Of a stretch of DNA of 64,000 bases, positions 55,401 to 64,000 are shown piece after piece. Positions within the stretch are counted from its first letter, which is position 1. Every line of letters begins with the position of its first letter. This stretch comes from Lineolata rhizophorae (taxonomy: Eukaryota > Ascomycota > Dothideomycetes > Lineolatales > Lineolataceae): contig MU001683.1 in assembly GCA_010093515.1 (NCBI GenBank), positions 436,084-500,083 of the forward strand. The letters run 5' to 3'. The notes under the pieces are model-generated. The model was not told where the DNA came from and searched no databases. It saw only the letters and a list, made by a program, of their open reading frames with translations. The position numbers and the translations under genes are program-made.

Positions 55401-57127
55401 AGGTGTCAGAGGGGCGGTGATGGAGTTCGAAAGCTTGCTGGGCGGATTGGTCGACGATCTCGCGCGGCGGTGAGAGATCATGTTCCCCGAAGGGGAGACC
55501 ACGACGTTGGGGTTCGGCTGCGGGGCAGATTCGCGTTCCGCATCCGCCGAACCTTTGCGTGAGGCCTTGTCGGAAAAGGCTGGTGTGTTTATCTTCGGAT
55601 CGGTAGGTGTGGGAGGTGTGATCAGAGTAGTAGGCGCATCGGCAACGTTTGGAGGGGTGGCGGGGAGGAGCTGCGGCCGTCGCTTCGGGGTGGATTGGCC
55701 CTTCGCAGGTGCAGTCACCGGCCGTTCGGGCGAGCGAGCTTCGGCCTCGACGTCTTGTTGGTCGGTCGAAGATGCCCTCGAGCCTCTCCGCGAACTCCCG
55801 GAGCCTTTCTTGGCACCCGCAAGCAGGCCGCCTAGACCGCCGCCGCCGCCGCCGCTACCACCGCTCCCTCCTCCAGACGACTTTGCAGATTCGGTTTCGG
55901 GGTCGACCTTGGGTGAGGTTGACCGTCGCGTGGGCACAAACGCGTCCTTCAGCCGTCCTACCGGCGAAGGGCTGCGCTTGACGGAGGAGGACGATGGCGC
56001 CGCTAAGGTTGCGGCGTGTTTGGGCGCCACTTTGTCAAAATGTTCGGATTGCGTAGGGGCAGAGGATGTATCGTCGGACAACGGAATCCGCGCCGATGCG
56101 ACGTGCGGAGAGGACAGCGTCAGGTAGTCGGTATGCGAGTTGTGGGTGGATAACGAAGGTCGGTGAGGCTGTCTGCGTTCAGATACGGCACGAGCAAATC
56201 AGCGGCCGAGCAAAGCCCGTAATGTGTACGTAAGCAGCGACTGAATAGGAAAGGAAGACGAGATGAGAGACTTGCGACGCCGTAGGGACACCGAAGTGGG
56301 GATCAATGCGCCCAGAGGAGCCGCCCGCGGTGATGAGGGCGCGTGGGAATAGGGGGCGTGCGGATGGGCGCGGGGGCAGATGCGGGCGGACGAAGGCGGT
56401 GTTGTGCCTCCGGGGCGAGGGCGGAGCCGTATCCTGGGGAGGCGGCGCCGTGGGTGGAGACGAGCGACCACGCGGGCGAGCGTCGCGGCGGGACGGGCCC
56501 AAGGCTCGCGCTGGCCCCGACGCCCTGGCCCGCCTGGGGCCTGCCGGGGCCCATCCCAGCACCAGCCTGCACTGCGAAGGGACTTTGGACGGGAACACGC
56601 GCTTACCGTTCGGCATCGCCCTCGTCGTCAGTCACGAGGCTGCTGGAGATGCTCTTGTGCATCTCGAACGACGACTCGCTCGCGTTCGCGTGCCGGCCGA
56701 GCCCGGCCGCGTCGTCGCGTGCATTTTGGGCTCGCGACGGCGGCGCCGCGGCCGCGGGCTCGTGACCGGCGGGGGAGGCGTTGGCGGAGCGGCCGGCCGG
56801 CTGGCCGGGCTTCTTCTTCTTCTTCGTGACGCCCATGAGCACCGACAGGCGGCGCGACTGCGGGTCGCGGCCGTCGTGGCTCTCGCCCTCGGTCGCGCCT
56901 CTGATGCGGTCGACCTTGTCGCGCAGCTTGTCGACGGCGCCGTCGACCGACAGGCGCAGGCCGGCGGCCGAGTGCTCGCTGGGCGCGTCGAGCGACAGCG
57001 TCGACGGGTTGGCGGCCACGCTGCTCCTGCGGCGCCGGCCCCTGCGGTCGCTGGGCGCCGTGGTCTCGGTGCCGCCGCGCGACGGCGAGTGGCTGGAGCC
57101 GGCGTCTGAGGGCGGCGGCGGAGACAT
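52479..57127 (-). CDS. GRAM and VASt domain sterol-transfer protein (Lam/Ysp2 type)
   Basis: Membrane-contact-site protein of the Lam/Ysp2 (StART-like) family, expected at ER-plasma membrane contacts moving sterols. Three exons, 57127-56607, 56172-53345 and 53263-52479, join in phase to 1377 residues. Exon 1 was recovered by phase and content: it gives MSPPPPSDAGSSHSPS.. and the basic RRLSVLMGVTKKKKKPG, and its junction yields RQPHRPSLSTHNSHTDYLTL. A long disordered Ser/Thr/Pro region follows. Then come a GRAM domain (about 690-795, with RNRDFHQTFRSVPEDDYLIE and LYISEGHICFGSNILGWV), an acidic linker, a VASt domain (about 1000-1115, with TTIAAPLGKIYSLMFG, YSFIKPLNASIGPKQTKC and VKTRYCLMWAPGNATR), and a membrane helix near 1212-1234. 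The C-terminal tail has a GYGYGYGYGYGG repeat and a Lys/Glu helix. Intron 1 is 434 bp, the longest inferred in the window. The gene is divergent from the gene at 57776. Confidence 0.9.
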
Positions 57128-57775
57128 GACCACGCGCGACAGCAGGACGGCGGGGAAGCGGCGGGGGCGTGGGCGAGACGCGCGCCGTGATGCTGGCCTG
57201 TGGGGCTCAATTGCGCGGCGGGAGCTGGGCGAGTCCCGTTGTACCACGAGCCCGCAGGCGGCGGCGGGCTGGGCTGAGACCGCAGCGGGCGGCGGGGCCG
57301 GGTGCAGCGCAGCGCAGAGCGGGGGCGGGCTGGCGGGCTGGAACGCCGGCGATCGCCAGCGCCATCGCAGGTCGTGGAACGCGCACGCAGCCGCTCGACG
57401 AGTCGCGCTCGGCGCCCGGAAGCGGGAGACGGAGGCCAGGAAAGCGAAGTTGTCGGGAAGCACGCGCGGCCGGCAGACGAAGGCCTCGCGCCGTCCTCGT
57501 CGTCCCCATGGCGGCCGGCGAAATGAACTTCCCCCTTGGGCCAAGCCTCGCCGACGTCACCTGGGCCGCGCCTGTCGCTGCGCGCCCGCCGTGCCAAGCG
57601 CGGTTCTGCCGGCGCCCGCCGCCTTCGCGCGACCCGCCCTGCCGCATCGTCGTTTGCCTGCTCCCTCCCTCCCTCACCTCCCCACCGCTCTGCCACGGTC
57701 CTGGTGCCGTTGAATATGGTGGACCAGCCCGCAACCTAACAAGCGAGGAAAGGAGACCGCTGCGCCTTTGCTGCC
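57128..57775. promoter_or_regulatory. Divergent promoter region
   Basis: A 648-bp very GC-rich region between divergent starts (57127 minus, 57776 plus). Long frames are open on both strands without ATG-led conserved content, as expected at this composition. The last 100 bases upstream of 57776 are pyrimidine-rich, as in fungal leaders. Confidence 0.5.
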
Positions 57776-60075
57776 ATGGAGACCGCTTCCCTCACTTTGG
57801 TACCTCTCTCCTCGCTGCCCGCCTCTGTCCCTTGCCGCGTCAAACTGACGTCTCCCAGGCACACAACCATGCGCGACTCGCCTCTCAAGAAACGCAGAAA
57901 GCAAATGCCTCGCTCGCCAGCGAGGAGCACGAGCTGGCCGCTGGCGAGTTTTCAAAGGCTGCAAAAGACATTCACGACTACGAGGTACGCAGGAATCGTC
58001 GTGGAGGAGCGCGAGCCTCGCGGCGGCTCTGTCGCCGAGGTCTGCGTCGCACCCCATGCTTACACTTTCGCAAGGCCCTACGCGTTCTTAAACTCCTCGA
58101 AGGCCATCACCAGCACCTGGCGCACATAATAAAAGCCCAGTCCACCCGCCTTCCAGCTCCCGCATCCGCCGAACAGCCACCTAAGCCTGAGCCCGCTCCT
58201 TCGTCGACCCAGCAGATTGTTGATCCACCGGCTGCAAACGCTCCCTCGGCACCGCAGACGCCGACGCCGGCCGCTACAAGCCCAGAACCGCCTGCGCAGC
58301 CACCATCTACTACAACCCCTGCACGCAGAACCCTCAAGCGGCAATCATCCTCCTCCATAGCTACCAATCTTGCCACCGCACGAGGCATTCCAGGACAGCA
58401 GCACCAACAACGCCGGGGCACGCCTATCACTCCAACCGTGTCACGGGATAGCGCCGGGGGCAGGATACTTAGGCAGCAACGGGAGAATGATGGTTCGCTA
58501 CAGGCGGCTGCGGAGCGCAGGCCGTCAACTCGGCGAGCATCCTACCAAAATCCAGAGAAGACCAAGGATGCCGGTGGAGGTGTCTCTGGAGGTTCTACCG
58601 CAACCAACGGCGCCGCGCTCACAGCACCGCATCCGCTGCCCGGTTCAGAGGAGCCTTTTCAACGCTTTTTCAACACCTTCGAAACACTCTTCACGAAGCT
58701 GTCCGCACCCCTGGCTTTTGCCAGCTTACCTCTAAATCCGCTACCGACATATACAGCAAATAATGCCGAAGCCTCCTCGGCTAGATCTCCCAAGCCACCT
58801 TCAAACGAAGTCCCGGTGCCGCGCACCTCCCAACCACCCCCGGCCGTCGACCCATCCGACCCCGACCTCAGCACGCTCATCTCCCGTGCCGCCCTCCGCG
58901 CCCTCCGCGACGACCATCCCGCGCTCGGTCCCGGCGAGAGCTTCTACGTTGTGCCCACCTCGGGCGGCACCGTCTCGTATGCGGGCATCGTCGCGCGCGG
59001 CGACGGGTCAAACTCCGCCGGCGGCGTCGGCGGCACCGGCGACGCCATCACGGGCGCGCACCTCGCCGAAGTCCCCGAAGAGGAGGCCGAGGGCCTCGAC
59101 GATGAGTTCGTCGACGCTAGCGAGACCCCATACGCCGGCGCCGGCGGCTCCGCATCCCCGACGTCGTTGCGGGCGCCGCATGCCCGCGACGGGCATCACG
59201 GGCACCACCACGAGCGCGGCCACTCGGGCGCCTCGTCGCGCGCGCATTCGCGCCGCATCACCGGCGGCAGTAGCGGCGGCGGAGGTGCGCCGGGTCTGCA
59301 TCACGCGGGCGGGTCCTCGTTAGGCGCGTCGACGGCCAGCGTGGCGACTATGACGCCTGCGGCGGCGGGGGCAGCGCGCGGGCGCGGCCCTGGCATCGGT
59401 AGCGGTGGTGGCGGTGGGACGTCCTCGGGCCGCAAGACGCGTGAGGAGCTCGAGCTCGAGAACGCGGCGCTCAAGAGCGTGCTCGACCAGCAAAGCCGCC
59501 GGCTGCACATGTGGGAGGCGGCGAGCCAGAGCCAGAGCGCGGCGCTAGCCATGAGTTTCCGGGCGTGGAGGGACGGCGGCGGTGGCGGTGGCGGTGGGAT
59601 GGGGAGTCCGGGTCAGCAGGCGCAAGCCGCGGCAGAGGGGGTCCCGCCCGTGCCAAGGATTCCGGAGAGGTTTAGGGAGGCTGGCGGTACGGGGACGGAA
59701 GCGGGGATGGGTGGGGGCACGACGGAAACGAAAGGGACGGAGGCGGAGGGTAAGAGCGGCGCTGCTGCGGCCGATCAAGAGGGAGATGCCGCCGCCACGC
59801 CGGCAGAGCTTGTGAGCGAGCACCGCCTGCGCGAGCTGGAGGAGCAGCTGGCGGCGGCGCGGCGCGATAACGAGCAGCTGGCGCGCGACAACGAGCGCGC
59901 GGCGCGCGACCTGGCCCGCCAGGAGAAGATGGTGCTGCGGTACCGGGAGCTGTGGGAGAGGCTGAAGGCGGGGGCCAAAAGGAGGGAGAGGGCGGCAGCG
60001 GAGGCGGCGGCGACGATGGCGGAGGCAGTGGAGACGACGGGTTCGCCGGTTGGTGAGGGGGAGGAGGAGGGGTAG
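57776..60075 (+). CDS. MIT-like and coiled-coil fungal protein
   Basis: Exons 57776-57799 (24 nt), 57859-57984 and 58075-60075 join in phase to 716 residues. Splicing gives METASLTL-AHNHARLASQ, then HELAAGEFSKAAKDIHDYE-ALRVLKLLEGHHQHLAHIIK, which reads as a three-helix MIT-like domain (about 1-75). A long Pro/Ser/Thr-rich region follows, then a helical segment (EEPFQRFFNTFETLFTKLS), an acidic patch (EEEAEGLDDEFVDASETPY) and a C-terminal coiled coil (TREELELENAALKSVLDQQS and later RLRELEEQLAAARRDNEQLA). An N-terminal MIT domain plus a later coiled coil is also the layout of Atg38/NRBF2, the autophagy PI3-kinase cofactor; that link is only an inference from architecture. Fungal relatives exist in my memory as uncharacterised proteins. 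The 3' part is very GC-rich with Gly runs. Confidence 0.82.
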
Positions 60076-63000
60076 GAAGGGAAGGGAGGGCAGGGGAGGA
60101 GGCGGATTGCGTCAAGTGAGGTGGGTTAGGGCACCGGGGAGGTTGGTTTTGGCGACTGGTCTCTCTACGCTGAAAGGTCCAGTATGAGGCATTCACGGGA
60201 GTTTCCGGAGGATTAAACCTGTATTTCCGGTTGGGAGTCTGGTTCCGCGTGTACTGTTCCGTCCTCACACCGGGGAGGTGCGGATATTTGGCGCTCAGGT
60301 TGCATCCGTCGACATTCTAAGCATCAAGAACGTGGAAGCAGGTCTGGCGGAGTGCTTGGCTTCTCGTGAAAATTTTTAATCAAGGAGGCAAGAATCAAGT
60401 CACATTGGACTCAGTGTGAAGGCGCATAACGGGTTTGGATGGGCCCCGTTTTGATTTCGCGTACCTGCCTTCACCTTCTCGCCAGCCGAGGATTACTACG
60501 TATGGATGGCCGCATGCCTCGTTCGTAATAGCTTGTGTTCCCGGCAAAAGGGGCCGACGGCACGCGTCGAATCCGGCAGCATTCTAGACCTTCACGCGCT
60601 GGCGACGTTCCTGGACGACGCCCGAAGCGGCAAGCATGCGCAGCTAGGATCTCTTGGCCATGTCGTTCTGGGGCAAGGACATTGCGGGGACCGGGCCATC
60701 GCTCAACACCCCATTCATCACAATGCCCGAGCAAATCGTCCCCGGGGGTTTCCGCCTGCTATTAATCGCGTTTCTATACCGCCCCGTTCCCTCGTTTTCC
60801 ATTCTGCCTTCTGTTGGCGCGGCCGTGCAGATGGACAGAAAAGCCGGCCGCAAATCGAAACATTCTCCGCTCAATGCGAACGAGATTGGGCCGGGCTCCA
60901 GACAGTGGCGCGTTGCATGGCAGCATGACCTCATCGCTTGGGGTTCCCCAGGTTTGCTCGTCTCACCTTGGGCATTCTGCCGGAATCGGCTTTGAACTTT
61001 TCTTTTCTGTTTCTGCTTTTCTTTTTCTTTCTTTTCTCCCCGGTTGGTTCTTTCGGGCCTCTTTCGCCCATTCTCGCCACCGCGGTGGTTAATGGGCGAG
61101 TATGTAGGAGAAAGGAAGAGTGGAGCGAAATGGAAACAAGAACACGAGACGAGCTATATGCGCAGCGTGTTCCGCGCGTTCGCTGGCTGACTTGAATACC
61201 TGATGCATAGGCTGCCTTGGCTTGACTCCCTGGCCTGTTTGCGATCACGAGATCGGCGCCTAGTGAGGTGAGCGAGGCTCGCTGGACCCTCCTTGTCGCA
61301 AGTTCGCCCACGAGGCCCTCTTGGGTTGGGCTCGATGTGTGCTCGTTCTCATTGTGGTGGCGTGCACGTTACGGTCGTACACGCGGTCACTCAACAGCCA
61401 TGGCAGCAGCTAGGTCCCACCTGGTCTGTGTTGTCTTGCTTCTGTACTCTGGTGTGACGATTTGTACATAGAGCCAAGTCCGTTTTACAGGCCGATCCCG
61501 CGGCTAGTGACAGGTCGAAAACTCAATTTCGGAGCGGGTGGGCACGGGACAAGCCGGAAGCTTCTTGTCACTCTTTATTTTCTCTTGGTGCTGGGCACGA
61601 GTCCTGAGTACCACCTGCCTACATACTATCCTCAAGGATTGCTCGCCTCTTCGCTCTCCGGCGGTCTTCCATTGTTTTGTTTTCCTTCCTGCCCTCGTTA
61701 CTTCTACCCCTGCGCGTCGGATTTCCAGGCTTCGAAGGGCGGAGATGCAATTAACAAAGTGGAGCTGGGCAATGGATGCGGAATTACAGCGCAACATTGC
61801 GCAAGGCATCCAAGCAAGAGGGTCAAGTTGAGCCGGCTCGCGATGAGTCCGTTCCATGCTCTGTCTGGACGGGACACCGAAAAATTTGGCCCTGGAGGGT
61901 TATAGCATTTCGAGCCTGCCCTTATCATATCATAACCGGAGAATTAATCTGGCAGCGGGTCGCACCCCGGACGACAGCTTACATGGAGGCAAGGTACCCG
62001 GGCCGACTGCACGCAGATGCAACGTTCGACCTGAGAGGCGGAAGGGGTCCAGGGAGGGTGAGCGAGAGGGAGGGACGCGTCGTTGGAGTCGTTCCCTCTC
62101 TTCTAGAACTAAGATCCGGCTAGGTCAAACGACGTGCTTGGCCGGACGGCGAAACGCGCGAACTTGCACGGCCACATGGGACGCCTGTCGCAGACAATTT
62201 CCCGTGGCAATGCGCCTTCGTCGGCGACGAGTGCGGACGAAGGAGCCAGCAAAGCAAAGCCAAGCAGCAACAGACGACACATAGTATGCACTATGCAGAC
62301 AACGATAACGACGACGGCGGTCGCGCAATTTGATGATCCCCTTCTCGATCGGCGCCACCCGGTCGCGCCAACTTGGTGAGAAGATGCGCCGGGACGGGAG
62401 CTTGGCCGGCGGGATCTTCCTTGGTCCCCTGCGCGGATCCGTCTCCGCTCACCACCACCGCCGCCATGCCCGATCGGGCCTGGGGCCTTGGTGCGTCCTT
62501 CTGGGCCCTCAAGTTTACCCGCGGGCGCCATCCCCGCCCATAACAAGACGGCGCCGCGCGACGCGAGCCGTTGGCCGCGCTGGGGCCGGCCGCTCGCCCA
62601 TGTGTGCGGTCTCAGCTCCCGTCCGTCTCACGCCGCCGCTAGGTTTGGGACTCAAGGAGCCAATGGGGCGCCGCGGGATGGATCTGGCGCTCTGCGCCCA
62701 CGGAAGTTATCGACCGCGAAGAGGGCTTCCCTGGACGCTCGTTGGCCAGTCCGGGCTCGTCGGATCATTAAGTCTGCCTTGCTGGCCCTTTGCACATGGA
62801 CATCTGGACACCAAGCGGCCGCTCCAGAAGCGTGCGCGAGATTTTATGGAGCGGCAGCCCGTCGAAGTCGGAACGCGTAAACTCCCTTGCTCTGGCGCTG
62901 GCGGTGCTGGCGGTGCTGGCGGTGCTGGCGGCCGCCCGGCGCGCCGACGTCAGGTCACACAGTCCGCACAGGATCGCCGGCCGGCGCGAAGAAGCGTGTG

Positions 63001-63770
63001 CGCCGTGACTTGGTCCTTGGGAGGCGTGCCTGGCAGCGGGCGGCAGGCGTCGTGGTTCGGCGTGCGAGATAGATGGGGGCGGACGCGCCGCGACGGGGCC
63101 GGCCCTGGGCGAAGCCAGCGCGTTATCATGGCGGCCCTCGATAGGCTGATTGCCCATCACGCCCCGTCACGCCCCATCCCGTCCCCATCCCCCACCCCGT
63201 CCCCTCGCGGCCCTGGCTGGGCCCGCCGTCCAACATCGCACGGGTCGCACCCCTTCATCAACCTCCCCCCGGCCCGCCCAATTCAACCAGCCCATTAATT
63301 CCTCGCCCCGGCCGCTTCCTCTCTCCATCTCGCCCTCCCGCCCTGCCTCGTCCGCGCCGCGCCGCTTGACCGCGCTGGCCCCATATTGCCGCTTCATACA
63401 TGGACGTGCGCCTCCAGAGCTCGTCCCGGCGCGCTGTCTCAGCTTTGGATGCCAGCGCCACTCCGCCATTATTGCGTCTCTGGCCGTGAGCGCGAGCGCG
63501 CGCACGCACCGACTGTTGCGACGACCCTGGCCGGTCGTCCTTACGTGCGCTTCTCCTTCTCAACCTGCCTAAATCGCCCCCCCCGGCCACCTCTTCGCCG
63601 CGCCAGAAACAGGCGTGCCCGGCACGCTCGACCTGCTTTTATTATTTATCCAGCGCCGCCGTGGTGCCGCCACCGAGCTATGAAGAGGAAGTTTTCTTTC
63701 CACCTTGCGCATGTACGCGTTTCTGTGAAACCCCCCTCGCCGACTGTGCTCTTCCACGACATAAGTCACA
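60076..63770. other. Long GC-rich intergenic region, no gene supported
   Basis: A 3.7-kb stretch, the longest non-repeat spacer in the window. Many overlapping open frames occur on both strands (the largest is 322 codons at 62330-63298 plus) but lack recognisable motifs, and several frames are open at once. It includes a 9-bp tandem repeat, GGTGCTGGC, around 62897-62930 and C-rich tracts (63150-63230). The right end carries the leader of the gene at 63771. An undetected non-coding transcript is possible. Confidence 0.45.
62897..62932. repeat. 9-bp GC-rich tandem repeat
   Basis: Three to four consecutive units of GGTGCTGGC. The unit length is a multiple of three, but there is no supported gene here, so it is probably a simple minisatellite. 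Confidence 0.7.
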
Positions 63771-64000
63771 ATGGCCAAAGCTTACAAGATGCTGCAGAGG
63801 GTCTCACCCAAGGCCGCAAAAGAGGCTGCGGCCCCCACCACCAGAGACCCTTCACCTCCGCCGTCACCGCTCATCGAGCGCCGCCCGCTATCGCCCGACA
63901 CTGAGGCCCAGCTGCGCGCCGCATGCGTGGCGCTGGTCAAGGGCCCCAAGCCAGCGCCGTCGTCCAACTCCGCTGGCCGCGGTTTGCAGGCCCAAACCAA
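63771..64000 (+). CDS. 5' part of an unrecognised gene, cut by the window end
   Basis: An ATG in good context (cacaATGG) opens a frame that runs 76 codons to the window end: MAKAYKMLQRVSPKAAKEA, then Pro/Ser-rich sequence with ERRPLSPDTEAQLRAACVAL and KGPKPAPSSN. A helical N-terminus and the phrase LSPDTEAQLRAAC look like a conserved fungal protein, but I cannot name it. The minus-strand frame over the same bases is also open, so the call rests on the ATG context and protein-like composition. Confidence 0.55.
   Translation, partial: MAKAYKMLQRVSPKAAKEAAAPTTRDPSPPPSPLIERRPLSPDTEAQLRAACVALVKGPKPAPSSNSAGRGLQAQT

Noticed and set aside
56632-57696. 354-codon minus-strand frame shifted relative to the sterol-transfer exon 1
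   Set aside because: Very Arg/Ala/Pro-rich shadow of the true frame; the alternative frame joins in phase to the GRAM exon and this one does not.
62330-63298. 322-codon plus-strand frame with GGAGG repeats
   Set aside because: No motif, other frames open in parallel, and the Gly run comes from a 9-bp minisatellite.
1-64000. tRNA, rRNA, CRISPR array or secondary-metabolite cluster
   Set aside because: I looked for tRNA-like internal promoters, rRNA blocks, spaced direct repeats and PKS/NRPS/terpene-type enzymes, and saw none. Small RNAs cannot be excluded by eye.

Overview
The window is nuclear DNA of a filamentous ascomycete (Pezizomycotina), most likely a Sordariomycete. The evidence is short introns (about 50-100 bp) with GT..AG ends and CTAAC-like branch sites, GC-rich genes on both strands with long spacers, an AT-rich repeat island of the kind left by repeat-induced point mutation (RIP), and families largely confined to such fungi (fungal transcription-factor domain, HET domain, extracellular intradiol dioxygenase). 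Exon limits were read by eye from splice signals and checked for reading-frame phase; no search or alignment was run.

Left arm (1-20.6 kb): an ARCA-like transcription factor whose 5' exon was not found; a secreted, membrane-anchored histidine-phosphatase-family protein; on the minus strand a CLC chloride/proton exchanger; an Iah1-type SGNH esterase; a fungal protein often labelled USP19 that has no visible ubiquitin-protease box but does have a retropepsin-like segment; and a true DUSP-containing ubiquitin protease of the UBP12 type.

Middle (20.6-29.6 kb): a gene-free, AT-rich repeat island. It holds at least two families of short inverted-repeat elements (MITE-like), with elements nested inside each other up to three layers deep, a degenerate CTCTATACT-type satellite, a group of three GAA-loop hairpins, one possible fossil LTR and two related decayed repeats.

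Right arm (29.6-64 kb): an unrecognised 424-residue protein; a DHA1-type MFS transporter; RMD1 (DUF155); ILV3 (branched-chain amino-acid synthesis); SIN1/AVO1 (TORC2) and a PRCC-domain protein from a shared 322-bp promoter; a HET-domain protein; an extracellular intradiol dioxygenase; a large GRAM-VASt sterol-transfer protein of the Lam/Ysp2 type; a MIT-like plus coiled-coil protein; and the start of an unrecognised gene cut by the window end. Most are conserved housekeeping genes with no obvious shared pathway. The accessory-looking parts are the repeat island, the HET gene, the dioxygenase, the transporter and the transcription factor. I see no secondary-metabolite cluster, CRISPR array, rRNA or tRNA, and no clear new multigene system.
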